From: Pseudomonas sivasensis
GTDB lineage: Bacteria; Pseudomonadota; Gammaproteobacteria; Pseudomonadales; Pseudomonadaceae
Direction: 5' to 3'
DNA length: 64,000 nt
Assembly: GCF_013778505.1 (NCBI RefSeq)
Contig: NZ_JAAOWU010000025.1
Span: 1 to 64,000 of the forward strand
Part shown: one piece after another, positions 42,234 through 51,028 of the stretch
Numbering within the stretch: the first letter of the stretch is position 1
Layout: every line of letters begins with the position of its first letter
Notes under the pieces: model-generated
Databases searched by the model: none
Told to the model about the DNA's origin: nothing
The model's input: only the letters and a program-made list of their open reading frames with translations
Program-made: the position numbers and the translations under genes

Positions 42234-42491
42234 TCATGCAACTGCCTGCAAACCAAGCTGTTCAAACAACTCCCGCTGTTGTGCCCTGGGCATGTCTCTA
42301 AGCCGATCGATCAGCATCCTGTCGAACGTCTGCGCAGACGGGCTGAGCGTGTGAGAGAACGTGAGATTTGCCACCCAGCTATGCCCGCATTGGGCGTCAA
42401 GGCACTGGCAGTAGAGTTTCGCAAAATCGGCAGATAGCACCTCACGTGATGCAATTCGGCCTTTGTGTCCGCATTTACAGGTTACTCGCAT
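42234..42491 (-). CDS. Ogr/Delta-like zinc-finger late activator
   Basis: An 85-residue protein. It starts MRVTCKCGHKGRI and has CKC (about residues 5-7) and CQCLDAQCGHSW (about 28-39), matching the metal-binding pattern of the P2 Ogr / P4 Delta family. These proteins bind upstream of late promoters and recruit the host RNA polymerase alpha subunit. Located next to the portal gene, as ogr-like genes often are near late genes. The spacing differs a little from classical Ogr (CxxC-type pairs), so target recognition may differ. Confidence 0.8.
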   Translation of the reverse strand: MRVTCKCGHKGRIASREVLSADFAKLYCQCLDAQCGHSWVANLTFSHTLSPSAQTFDRMLIDRLRDMPRAQQRELFEQLGLQAVA

Positions 42492-42565
42492 GTTCCCTCC
42501 CCAAGGTGCAGCAAATTGCCACTATTTTCGCATGTGGTGCAGGGTTTTTCTCTATCTTTGAAACA

Positions 42566-43600
42566 TTAGGTAGCGCTTTCCGCTGCTTTCTCGGGCTCTC
42601 TCCAGTTGATGCGCCTGTCTAGTCGTAGCCGGTCATTCACCTGGTTGAACAACTGGCAAATCGGCCTGATCTCGTTGCTGGTGTACACGCGATCGATCTT
42701 CTCAATATCACCAAACCCGCCGTTGTTTTCAGGGATGATCCCGGCCAGTGCAGGGTTCATCCGCCAGGCGGCGATCACGTCGTTGCGCGTGATGTTCTTC
42801 ACCTTCTCCAGCTCGTCCTTGGCCTGAAAATCACCCACGGGGATGATCTGGATCGCGTTCTCCTTGCCGTTGGGGATGTTGACGAACATCGAGCGGAAGT
42901 TGCCCACACCCTTGCTGGCGCTGATCTGGGCACGCAGGTTTTCTTCGTCCTCTTCGGTCAGGTCCGGGTCGTTGGTGTAGAAGATGTAACCCGCGTGCGC
43001 ACCGTTGCTGTAGTAGCGCCGGCGGAACAGGGTTGCGGCTTCGTTGAGCAACAGCGCCTGCAGGCCGCCCAGATAGTCGGGCACGCCGTAGATGTTCTGT
43101 TCCACGTCGTAGTCCAGGACGTGTTCGATTTCGTCCTGGTCGAAGTCCATGTACTTACCCTCTGGCTGCAGCATCCTGAACCCGCCATCGACCTTCACGC
43201 GCATGTTGATCGCCGGTAGGTGCTGCATCTCCAGCACTTCGCCGAAGGCGTTGGTGTCGCGGTAAAAATACGCCTCGCCAAACACCATGTAGTCCAGGCT
43301 CGCCCGGCCCATGGTTTGCGTGGTGCAGCCCTCGGAGGGGATGAACTCACGCAGCAGCAGGTTGCGCTTGAACTTGGGAATGGCGCCGTGGTGCGCGTTG
43401 GCGCGCAGCAGCTTGGCCAGGCCCGCCCGCGACACTGGCGGCTTGTAGATTTCGCCGTCGTCGCTGAGGAACACCCCCAGGTACTCGCCGATATTGCCGG
43501 ACAGCACCTGTTCGGGTTCCCCGAAGGTGAAAGCACGCATGGGCTGTGGCTGTTGCACCTGCTGGTTGGCTTGGGGCTTTTTGTGTCGTGGCTTGGGCAT
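42566..43600 (-). CDS. Portal protein (P2 GpQ family)
   Basis: A 344-residue capsid portal subunit forming the DNA entry ring. It has the family features AFTFGEPEQVL near the N-terminus, LRANAHHGAIPKFKRN, YMVFGEAYFYRD, VEQNIYGVPDYLGGLQALLLNEAATLFRRRYY and DVIAAWRMNPALAGIIPEN. Length is normal (P2 Q 344). It follows the terminase gene in the leftward late operon; the terminase frame runs 254 bases into it. Confidence 0.95.
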   Translation of the reverse strand: MPKPRHKKPQANQQVQQPQPMRAFTFGEPEQVLSGNIGEYLGVFLSDDGEIYKPPVSRAGLAKLLRANAHHGAIPKFKRNLLLREFIPSEGCTTQTMGRASLDYMVFGEAYFYRDTNAFGEVLEMQHLPAINMRVKVDGGFRMLQPEGKYMDFDQDEIEHVLDYDVEQNIYGVPDYLGGLQALLLNEAATLFRRRYYSNGAHAGYIFYTNDPDLTEEDEENLRAQISASKGVGNFRSMFVNIPNGKENAIQIIPVGDFQAKDELEKVKNITRNDVIAAWRMNPALAGIIPENNGGFGDIEKIDRVYTSNEIRPICQLFNQVNDRLRLDRRINWREPEKAAESAT

Positions 43601-45398
43601 TGGTTCCGCTCGTAACGTAGCGGCTGCGGCGCCGCTTGTTGTGGTTTAGGGGTTCATTGGCCAGGGCGTGCATGACCGCCCAGGCGATGTCGGCGTGACC
43701 GGTGGCGTCGGTACGCGAAGCGCTGTAGGTCACTTGGCCGCTGGTGGTGGTGCCGCGCTTGATCGTCAGGAACGCCTGGGCGATGTCGGTCCAGCCTGCA
43801 TCCCACTCGATGCGACTGCCCTGGATCGTGTCCTGGGCCTTGAGCACCAGGGTATTTTTGGTTTCCAGGCTGTAGTGGATCGGCGTGGCCTTCGCGTAGA
43901 AGTCGCGCACCAGGTCGAACACGCCATAGCCCACGCCGGTGATGTCGATGCCGATGTGTTGCACGTTGAACCGCTCGGTGAGCTTCTTGACCTGGGCAGC
44001 CTGGAAGGTGAACGAATGCCCCCGCCAGCTGTGCTTTTCCAGGATGCGGAATTTCGCCCCGGGTTCCAGCGGTGGTGCGACCACCACACAGGTGGCGTCG
44101 TCGCGGGTACGGCTTGGATCGTAGCCAAGCCACACCGGGCTGTTGCCGAAAGGCCGATCCAGTTCCGGGTCGTAGTCTTCCCACAAGGACAGGTCGGAGT
44201 AGCAGCGCTCCAGATCCTTGAGCCCGAACGCGCTCTGGCTGCTGTCGATGAACTTGCAGTAGAACAGCTGCTGGAATTTGTCCTCGTCGTACTCCAGCTG
44301 CAGCTGCTCCAGGTCGAACAGATCGCAACCGCCGGCGATGGCATCGTCCAGGGTGATGGTCTTTCGCCACTGACCATCGGGGCACAGCGCGCCCTGGGTG
44401 TACGCCGCTTCGGTGGGCCAGACACCGCCGGCTTTCTTGCCGCGTTTGCTGTTGCGGAATTCCTCACCGGACCAGAAGGGGTAAGCCTGGTGCGACACCG
44501 CGCTGGGCGTTGAAAAGTAGGTTTTGCGCCACTTCTTGTGCGTGCCCATGGCGCTGGCCACGGTGCTGAGTTTGTCGAAGTCGCGAATCCAGAAATACTC
44601 ATCCACGTAGACGTGGCCATGGTAGCCCTGGGCGGTGCTGCTGTTGGTGCTGAGGAAGCGCAGTTCGGCGCCGTTGCTGAGAGTGATCGGGTTGCCGGTC
44701 AGCTCGATGTCAAACCATTGCTTGGCGAACTGGATGATGTAGCTGCGGAAGATTTCCGACTGCGAGCGGCTGGCCGATAGGAACACCTGGTTGTCGCCGC
44801 TCAGTACCGCGTCCATGAACGCTTCGCCAGCGAAGTAGTAGGTCAGGCCCACCTGGCGGCTTTTGAGGACGTTACGGATGCGACAGGTCAGCGGGTTTTG
44901 CTTGGCGGCGAACAGTTCCTGCTGATAGCGGTACATCTTGCTGATGAACTTATCCAGGAAGTCCACTTCGGACAGCCCGCTGATGTCGTTCTTGGCCTTC
45001 TTCTCCTTTTTCTTGCCGCCACCTTCGCCACGGCCCGAACGCTCGCCACGCGCACCAGGGCGACGTTCCTGGGGCTCGCCGGCAGATTCCCCCGCCGGCG
45101 CCGGCAACGGTTTGACCGCTTGCTTTAACAGGCGCTCGCGAACGGTGGTCAGTCGGTCCAGCTCGTTCAGCTCGTCTTTGGTGAGGCTGCTGGCTTTGTC
45201 CAAGAGGAGAGTGATTCGCCGGCCAACGGCGGTCAGCGGTTCTTCGTCCGACAGCATGTCCTCCCATCCGCCCTGGCGTATCCAGTAGTAGACGATTCGG
45301 ATGTTGGGCAGGTTGAGCTGCGCCTGAATTTCCTTGGCCTTACAGCGGCGCAGGAACAGGCGTTTGGCGGCTTCTTTAACTTCGGTCGAGTAGTACAT
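43347..45398 (-). CDS. Terminase large subunit, ATPase/nuclease (P2 GpP family)
   Basis: A 683-residue DNA-packaging motor. It has an N-terminal HTH-like part (YYWIRQGGWEDML, residues about 32-46), an ATPase domain with the Walker A-like SRQVGLTYYFAGEAF (near 185) and Walker B YVDEYFWI (near 265), and a nuclease-type domain (WLGYDPSRTRDDATCVVV). The typical end of the family is near RRRSRYVTSG (about residue 597). Here the frame stays open for a further about 85 Arg/Ala/Pro-rich residues read out of frame through the portal gene. These have no family counterpart that I know of. The gene is divergent from the scaffold/capsid operon. Confidence 0.93.
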   Translation of the reverse strand: MYYSTEVKEAAKRLFLRRCKAKEIQAQLNLPNIRIVYYWIRQGGWEDMLSDEEPLTAVGRRITLLLDKASSLTKDELNELDRLTTVRERLLKQAVKPLPAPAGESAGEPQERRPGARGERSGRGEGGGKKKEKKAKNDISGLSEVDFLDKFISKMYRYQQELFAAKQNPLTCRIRNVLKSRQVGLTYYFAGEAFMDAVLSGDNQVFLSASRSQSEIFRSYIIQFAKQWFDIELTGNPITLSNGAELRFLSTNSSTAQGYHGHVYVDEYFWIRDFDKLSTVASAMGTHKKWRKTYFSTPSAVSHQAYPFWSGEEFRNSKRGKKAGGVWPTEAAYTQGALCPDGQWRKTITLDDAIAGGCDLFDLEQLQLEYDEDKFQQLFYCKFIDSSQSAFGLKDLERCYSDLSLWEDYDPELDRPFGNSPVWLGYDPSRTRDDATCVVVAPPLEPGAKFRILEKHSWRGHSFTFQAAQVKKLTERFNVQHIGIDITGVGYGVFDLVRDFYAKATPIHYSLETKNTLVLKAQDTIQGSRIEWDAGWTDIAQAFLTIKRGTTTSGQVTYSASRTDATGHADIAWAVMHALANEPLNHNKRRRSRYVTSGTNAQATTQKAPSQPAGATATAHACFHLRGTRTGAVRQYRRVPGGVPQRRRRNLQAASVAGGPGQAAARQRAPRRHSQVQAQPAAA

Positions 45399-45455
45399 GC
45401 GCCGCAGTCTATGCGGCGAAAACGCTGGAAACGCGGGGTTAAATTCCGCGATTCA

Positions 45456-45474
45456 CCTATATGTCGAATATAGG
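45456..45474. promoter_or_regulatory. 7-5-7 palindrome between the divergent late operons
   Basis: CCTATAT-GTCGA-ATATAGG sits in the 161-base gap between the terminase and scaffold genes, 57 bases upstream of the terminase start and 86 upstream of the scaffold start. Such symmetry and spacing suit an Ogr/Delta-type activator or a regulator serving both late promoters. It is not the P2 Ogr box sequence. Confidence 0.5.
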
Positions 45475-45559
45475 AGAAACGCGCATTTGAACCGTTTGTT
45501 CGGGGCTCGGCGGCTCCCTATCTTGGCGGCTCATTCAGCGATTGAGCGCAGTTAGACCC

Positions 45560-46483
45560 ATGCCCCGTTCCCTTGTTTCTTTCTGGAAACGTGTCGCCAC
45601 CAGCGGTGCCACCGTCGATGGGCGCGTGATCCTTCCCCAGGAACTGCGCGACATCGCTGAAACCTACAAGCCGTCCTTTTACACGGCTGTGATCTGGTGC
45701 GATCACGAACGCTGGCCTGGCTCCCACGGCACCGTCTACGCGGTGCGCCTGGTGGAAGAAGCCGACGACCTGGAGCCGGGCGAAGTAGCGTTGGAAGCGC
45801 AATTGAAGCCCAACGACCGCCTGCTGTACCTGAATGACCAGGGCCAGAAGCTGTTCACCAGCATCGAGATCACCCCCGACTTCCGAGGCAAGGGCAAAGC
45901 CTACCTGACCGGCATGGGCGTTACCGACCAGCCCGCCAGCGTGGGCACCCAGGAGCTGTATTTCTCCCACCAGAACACCCGCGCTTCCTATTACGCCGCC
46001 TCGGTCGAACTTGGCCGCCTGCAGGACGACAGCAAAGCAACCGCAGAAACCGGACTGATCAATGCCTTGACCGGCTTCTTCAAACGTTTTGCGGCCGATG
46101 TGCTGCCCACCGAAACCACTCCACCTCAAACAGAGAGCAACCCCCCAATGGATGAAGCTACAGCAACGGCTTTGACGGCCCTGGTGGCTCAGCTACTGGT
46201 TGTCGCTGCCGGCCTTCAGGCCGTCATTGAACCGGCCGCCGCAGATGCACCGGAACCTGACCAGGACCTGATCGACGATGTCAGCACGGCCGTGGACGAC
46301 ATCGTCACTACTGCCGAGCAAGAGCGCGAATTCCGCCGTAACGGTGGCGCGTCGAACAAGGCCGTTTTGGCAAGCCTGAAAAAACTGGAAGAGCAATTCA
46401 GCGCACTGCAGAACAACTCCACCGGTCGCCGCCTGCCGAGCAATCCCGGCCCGGTAACCACCGTCAAAAAGCGGGTGCTCTGA
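45560..46483 (+). CDS. Capsid scaffolding protein / protease (P2 GpO family)
   Basis: A 307-residue protein that guides procapsid assembly and is likely a serine protease. The N-terminal about 160 residues are the protease-like GpO domain (SGATVDGRVILPQELRDIAETY, AVIWCDHERWPGSHGTVYAV, GMGVTDQPASVGTQELYFS); the C-terminal part is a helical scaffold (LKKLEEQFSALQNN). The ATG at 45560 fits relatives that begin MPRSLVSFWK; a TTG at 45542 is upstream. First gene of the rightward late operon. Confidence 0.92.
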   Translation: MPRSLVSFWKRVATSGATVDGRVILPQELRDIAETYKPSFYTAVIWCDHERWPGSHGTVYAVRLVEEADDLEPGEVALEAQLKPNDRLLYLNDQGQKLFTSIEITPDFRGKGKAYLTGMGVTDQPASVGTQELYFSHQNTRASYYAASVELGRLQDDSKATAETGLINALTGFFKRFAADVLPTETTPPQTESNPPMDEATATALTALVAQLLVVAAGLQAVIEPAAADAPEPDQDLIDDVSTAVDDIVTTAEQEREFRRNGGASNKAVLASLKKLEEQFSALQNNSTGRRLPSNPGPVTTVKKRVL

Positions 46484-46484
46484 C

Positions 46485-47504
46485 ATGGCCTATTCCCTGA
46501 GTGCCTACGGCGCCCAAATGTTCGCGCAACTGCAGCTCGCTATTGCGGAAACCTACGGCGTTGACCTTGCCACCAAGATGTTCAGCGTCGATCCGACCAT
46601 CGCCCAGGAGCTGAACGACGCCATCACGGCTAAGTCGGACTTCCTGGGGCGGATCAACGTCATCCCGGTGACCGAGATCAAAGGTCAGAAGGTCTTCATT
46701 GGCGTGTCGGGTCCAGTCACTGGCCGTACGAACACCAACAGCAAGGACCGCGAAGCCAAGGATGCATCCGCGCTCGATCAGACGACCTACGAACTGTCGT
46801 CTACCGAGTCAGATGTGGGCATGCCGTACGCCAAGATCGACGCCTGGGCCAAGTTCCCGGACTTCCACCAGCGCTATTCCGCAGCTGTACAAAAGCAGAT
46901 CGCGCTGGACCGCATCATGGTCGGCTTCCACGGCACTCACGCTGCTCCGCAGACTGATATTGCCCAATACCCGATGCTGCAGGACGTCAACAAAGGCTGG
47001 CTGCAACAAGCCCGTGAGCAGATCCCGGCCCAGGTACTCAAGGAAGGCAAGGTCGCCGGCAAAGTCACCCTCGGCGCCGGTGGCGACTACGCCAACTTGG
47101 ATGCCCTGGTGCACGACACCAAACAACTGGTGGACGAACGTCTGCGCGATGCCGGCGACTTGATCGCGATCATCGGCACCGACCTGTTGGCCGCTGACAA
47201 GGCCAAGCTGTATTCGAAGCAGGGCGACACCCCGACCGAAAAAGAGCGCATCGAAGAGGCCCAGGTAATCGCCACCTACGGCGGCTTGCCGAGCTTTAGC
47301 GTGCCGTTCTTCCCGGTCAACGGCGTCGTCGTCACCAGTTGGGACAACCTGTCGATCTACTTCCAGGACTCCAGTTGGCGTAAGCAGACCATCGACAATC
47401 CGAAGCGCTCCCGCGTCGAGGACTACAACAGCCGCAACGAAGGTTATGTGATCGAGCAGTTGGAAAAGTTCGCCATGACCGAAAACGTGGAGCTGGTGGC
47501 GTGA
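46485..47504 (+). CDS. Major capsid protein (P2 GpN family)
   Basis: A 339-residue HK97-fold capsid subunit. The start (FAQLQLAIAETYGVDLATKMFSVDPTIAQEL) and middle (GVSGPVTGRTNTN, YAKIDAWAKFPDFHQRY, RIMVGFHGTHAAPQTD) match the GpN family. Near the C-terminus it has GLPSFSVPFFPVNGVVVTSWDNLSIY. Length is usual. Its stop overlaps the GTG of the next gene. Confidence 0.95.
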   Translation: MAYSLSAYGAQMFAQLQLAIAETYGVDLATKMFSVDPTIAQELNDAITAKSDFLGRINVIPVTEIKGQKVFIGVSGPVTGRTNTNSKDREAKDASALDQTTYELSSTESDVGMPYAKIDAWAKFPDFHQRYSAAVQKQIALDRIMVGFHGTHAAPQTDIAQYPMLQDVNKGWLQQAREQIPAQVLKEGKVAGKVTLGAGGDYANLDALVHDTKQLVDERLRDAGDLIAIIGTDLLAADKAKLYSKQGDTPTEKERIEEAQVIATYGGLPSFSVPFFPVNGVVVTSWDNLSIYFQDSSWRKQTIDNPKRSRVEDYNSRNEGYVIEQLEKFAMTENVELVA

Positions 47505-48226
47505 GTCTGGCCCTGGCGCACAAGCGCCGCACCATCGCCCTTGGAGGCGCCGCCGTTGTGGCGGCTGCCGCCTGCGCAACGCTTCCTTACTCGCCGGCGG
47601 AAGCCCTGAGCAGCCCTGCCAATGCGCGCAAGCACTTGCTGCTGCAGGAAGCCGCACTGGACCAGGATCTGGAGCGCATCAGCGCAATCAACGGTCTGGC
47701 CGGACGCCAGGCCCTCAAGCGCGAAGAGCTGCTGCCCAAGTACCAGGAATACGTCCAGCGCTATTGCGAGTCGGGGCTGAATTTTCCCAACCGCGTCGCG
47801 GTGCAGGTACTGGTCTGGCTGTTCGACACGGCCCAGTTCGAAGACGCCCTGGGCCTGGCCGACTTCCTGATCGAGCAGGGCCAGCAGATGCCGGAGCGCT
47901 TCAAGCGCCGTGACATCCAGACCTTTGTCGCCGACGCCGTGTGCGAGTGGGCCTACGCCGAATACAAAGCCAACCGCAGCCCGGAGCCTTACCTCTCCGA
48001 CCTGCTGCCGCTGGTTGACGGTGAGTGGCAACTGACGGAGCAGATCCCGAGCAAGTACCACAAGTTGATCGGCATGCGCGCCATGGAGGCAGGGCAGTTT
48101 GAGGTCGCACTCAAGCACCTGGAGCGTTCAACGGAGCTGTACGCCCAGGCCGGCAACGACACCCGTATCGAAAAGGTCCGCAAGGCCCTGGCAAAACAAG
48201 CGGCCGCTAACCCGGCCACCGAATAA
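47501..48226 (+). CDS. Terminase small subunit / endonuclease (P2 GpM family)
   Basis: A 241-residue protein that recognises and helps cut the phage cos site with the large terminase. Typical features: an N-terminal basic start, SPANARKHLLLQEAALDQDLERIS, LVWLFDTAQFEDALGLADFLIEQGQQMPERF, and ADAVCEWAYAEYKA. A C-terminal helical TPR-like end (LKHLERSTELYAQAGNDTRIEKVRKAL) is seen. Starts with GTG overlapping the capsid stop. Confidence 0.92.
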   Translation: MSLALAHKRRTIALGGAAVVAAAACATLPYSPAEALSSPANARKHLLLQEAALDQDLERISAINGLAGRQALKREELLPKYQEYVQRYCESGLNFPNRVAVQVLVWLFDTAQFEDALGLADFLIEQGQQMPERFKRRDIQTFVADAVCEWAYAEYKANRSPEPYLSDLLPLVDGEWQLTEQIPSKYHKLIGMRAMEAGQFEVALKHLERSTELYAQAGNDTRIEKVRKALAKQAAANPATE

Positions 48227-48324
48227 CCGACTACCCCCCCCAGCGGGGACTTGTGGAAGTGAGCCGCCCATTTATGGACCGTCCCACTGAAAACAGGCTC
48301 CCCGCCCTATTTGAGCGGTCAGCA

Positions 48325-48786
48325 ATGAGCTTTTCCGGGAAACCCACCACCTTTGTGGAACAGGCGATAGAGAACGACGGCTTTTGGCCCGACCTCTCCG
48401 TGTCCGAATTCCAGAAGGAACAACGCCTGCCGGCGGAGTACCTGGTGGAGCTGCTGGCCGATGCGTTGAACACTGCAATGGTCGAGGTCAATACCGACCT
48501 GGCCAAGTGCAAAGCCCGCTGGCAAGCCAACGGCGTCACGCGTGTTGAGTCCGCGGACTCCACGGTGCTGCCTGAACGCGCCTTCCAGGTGCGGCTTTAC
48601 AAGCGTGCCGTGTACTGCCGCGCCAAAGGGAACGCGCTGCCGCAGTTCCCCACCGTGACCCGCCGCGAAAGCGCCGAGAACACCGGCAAAGAAGCGCCCG
48701 AGCGTGCGGAAACCTTCCTGGCTTTCAGTCAGCAGGCCGTGCGCGCTCTGCAGGGCCGTGGCCGCATCACGGCCGCGTTGCTGTGA
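48325..48786 (+). CDS. Head completion protein (P2 GpL family)
   Basis: A 153-residue connector protein that closes the filled head. It shows DGFWPDLSVSEFQKEQRLP near residues 20-38, then AMVEVNTDLAKCKARW and FQVRLYKRAVYCRAKGNALPQFP. The ATG at 48325 fits relatives starting MSFSGKPTT; the frame is open to a GTG at 48253. Ends in GTGA overlap with the following gene. Confidence 0.88.
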   Translation: MSFSGKPTTFVEQAIENDGFWPDLSVSEFQKEQRLPAEYLVELLADALNTAMVEVNTDLAKCKARWQANGVTRVESADSTVLPERAFQVRLYKRAVYCRAKGNALPQFPTVTRRESAENTGKEAPERAETFLAFSQQAVRALQGRGRITAALL

Positions 48787-49229
48787 TCAAGCTGCAGGCC
48801 ATGACGGCCTACCTGATCGAGCGCCGCCTGGTCGAGCCTGAACAGCTCGACAGCTGGACCGACCAGGTCAAGTTAGACCTGATCTGGAAGCCCGACGTTG
48901 GCGGTATGCGTATGGGTGACATGCGCTACCTCGCCACCATTGCCCTGGAGCGTTTCGCCGATCACCCGGGGCGCCTTATGGCGCTAGTGGGCAGTTGGCT
49001 TGAAACCCACGACCAAAACCGCGACGACCTGCCCGGGGCGAGTTTCGACATCACCATGCTCGATAACGATCTGGCGGACGTGGACATCACCCTGGAGTTC
49101 ATCGAGCCGCAGTACCTGGCCGAAGACCCCGCCGGCGAGATCGAGGCGTTCGGTAAGTCCTGGTCGTTTATCCCATTCGACCTATGGGTAGCTGAACACG
49201 GTGAGGTCTCCAGCAATGGCAGGTCGTAG
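48783..49229 (+). CDS. Tail completion protein (P2 GpR-like)
   Basis: A 148-residue protein in the GpR position. It begins with GTG overlapping the GpL stop. Pattern: TAYLIERRLVEPEQLDSWTDQVKLDL, then FADHPGRLMALVGSWLETHDQNRDDL, and FDITMLDNDLADVDITLEFIEPQYLAED, which fits the phage tail completion R family. It probably sits at the head-tail joint. Confidence 0.82.
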   Translation: MIKLQAMTAYLIERRLVEPEQLDSWTDQVKLDLIWKPDVGGMRMGDMRYLATIALERFADHPGRLMALVGSWLETHDQNRDDLPGASFDITMLDNDLADVDITLEFIEPQYLAEDPAGEIEAFGKSWSFIPFDLWVAEHGEVSSNGRS

Positions 49230-49899
49230 CACGCTTGAGCTGGACGCACGGGGATACCTGGGCGTCCAGGAACAACTCGCGCTGCTGACGTTGTCGCCGC
49301 AGTTGCGCCGGCGTTTGCTGAACAACGTGACCAAGCGCGTACGCACGATGAACCGAAAAAACGTGCGCGACCAGAAGAACACCGATGGCACCCCGTTCGC
49401 CGCCCGTAAGGGCGAGACCAAGGGCAAAAAGAAGATGGAGGCGGGCCTGGCCAAGCTGATGCAGGTCACGCGGGTCAGCCCGGATGAAGCCGTGCTGGGC
49501 TGGCGTAACGCCCTGACCAGTTGGGTCGCCGCGCAGCAGCACAACGGGGCCAGCGAGCGCCGTACCGCCGCGCAGATGCGCAAGTGGAACAACGTTTCTC
49601 CCGGCCTGGCCGCTACCGACAAGCAGGCCAAGCGCCTGCGCCGTCTCGGTTTCAAGGTGCGCCAGGCCGGGAAAAAGGCGCTGACCAGGCCCTCGGTGGC
49701 CTGGATCAAAGAGCACGTTAACTACGCCAAAGCGGGCCTGCTCATTCGCATCCTGGACGACGAAAAGAAAGAAAGCACCGGCGCCCAAAGCTGGGAAATA
49801 ACCCTGCCAAAACGCCAGTTCATTGGGGTCAGCACTGAGCACGATACCGGCTTGCTGTTGAACCAGGTGCTCCAACAAATCCTTAATTCACCCCGCTAG
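49216..49899 (+). CDS. Tail completion / virion morphogenesis protein (P2 GpS-like)
   Basis: A 227-residue basic protein of the phage virion morphogenesis (GpS) family: LSPQLRRRLLNNVTKRVRTMNRKNVRDQKNTDGTPFAARK near the N-terminus and LPKRQFIGVSTEHDTGLL at the C-terminus, the usual WLP-R-F-LG end of the family. The ATG at 49216 overlaps the GpR gene by 14 bases. It is needed to join or finish the tail. Confidence 0.85.
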   Translation: MAGRSTLELDARGYLGVQEQLALLTLSPQLRRRLLNNVTKRVRTMNRKNVRDQKNTDGTPFAARKGETKGKKKMEAGLAKLMQVTRVSPDEAVLGWRNALTSWVAAQQHNGASERRTAAQMRKWNNVSPGLAATDKQAKRLRRLGFKVRQAGKKALTRPSVAWIKEHVNYAKAGLLIRILDDEKKESTGAQSWEITLPKRQFIGVSTEHDTGLLLNQVLQQILNSPR

Positions 49900-49910
49900 C
49901 GAGGCAATGC

Positions 49911-51023
49911 ATGGCCATCGGTAAAGTCAGCGTCAACAATCTCAACCTCGGCCAAGGCGCCGTCACCGAGATCGAGCGCTATTTCTTGTTCATCGGTCCC
50001 GCCGCGAAAAACGTCGGCAAGCTGGTGTTGCTCGACACCCAAAGCGATCTGGACACCCAGCTGGGCGTCCCAGCCAGCGACCTGAAAACTCAGATCCAAG
50101 CCGCACGCCTGAATGGCGGCGACCGTTGGGCCTGTGTGGCGGCGCCCATCGCCGAAGACATCACCTGGCAGGATGCCCTGGCCGCTGCCACTCGCACGTA
50201 CTCCGTCGAGGCCGTGGTGATCACCTATCCAGTTACCAGCGGTGCCGAGCTGTCGGCCATGCACGATGCCGCCATTGATCTGAGCAACCGCCTGGGTCGT
50301 CGCGTCTTTGTGATGGCAGCTACCCCGGGCATCGCCCTGGAACAAACTTGGGACGCCTACGTCGTTGAGCAAACCGCGATTGTGAAAGGTCTCGCCGCGC
50401 CCCGCGTTCTGCCGGTGCCGCAGCTGCACGGCAATAACCTGGGCGTGCTTGCCGGACGGCTCGCAAACGCGGCAGTAAGCATCGCTGATACGCCGATGCG
50501 AGTCGCCACCGGTGCCGTTATTGGTCTCGGTACCGAACCGAGGGATCGGGCCGGCGACCCTTTGCCGTCTGCTGTGCTGACCCAGCTGGACGCCGCACGC
50601 CTTTCGGTGCCGCAGACCTACCCCGACTACCCAGGCGTGTTTTGGGGCGACGGCAATCTGCTGGATGCCCCGGGCAGCGACTTCCAGGTGATCGAGCACC
50701 TGCGCGTGATCGACAAGGCAGCGCGGCGTGTACGCATGTTGCTGATTCAGCGCGTGGGTGATCGCAAGCTGAACAACTCGCCCAACTCGATGGCGGCCGC
50801 CACCTCGGCGTTGATGGCGCCCCTGCGCCAGATGGCCAAGTCAGTGACCTTCGCCGGCCAGCAATTCCCGGGCGAGATCGAGCCGCCCAAAGATGGCGAC
50901 GTAACCCTGGTCTGGAAGAGCAAAACCGCCGTCGATGCGTACCTGGTCCTGCGCCCCCTCAACTGCCCGAAAGACCTGACGGCGAACATCGCCCTGGATC
51001 TTTCCACTGACGACTCGGAGTAA
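49911..51023 (+). CDS. Tail sheath protein (DUF2586 type)
   Basis: A 370-residue protein of the DUF2586 family, which in HP1/K139-like phages occupies the sheath position of the contractile tail. It begins IGKVSVNNLNLGQGAVTEIERYFLFIGPA and contains GDRWACVAAPI, VFVMAATPGIALEQTWDAY and a C-terminal VWKSKTAVDAYLVLRPLNCPKDLTANIALDLS. Sheath function is from family context. It precedes the tube gene by five bases. Confidence 0.85.
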   Translation: MAIGKVSVNNLNLGQGAVTEIERYFLFIGPAAKNVGKLVLLDTQSDLDTQLGVPASDLKTQIQAARLNGGDRWACVAAPIAEDITWQDALAAATRTYSVEAVVITYPVTSGAELSAMHDAAIDLSNRLGRRVFVMAATPGIALEQTWDAYVVEQTAIVKGLAAPRVLPVPQLHGNNLGVLAGRLANAAVSIADTPMRVATGAVIGLGTEPRDRAGDPLPSAVLTQLDAARLSVPQTYPDYPGVFWGDGNLLDAPGSDFQVIEHLRVIDKAARRVRMLLIQRVGDRKLNNSPNSMAAATSALMAPLRQMAKSVTFAGQQFPGEIEPPKDGDVTLVWKSKTAVDAYLVLRPLNCPKDLTANIALDLSTDDSE

Positions 51024-51028
51024 CCCTT

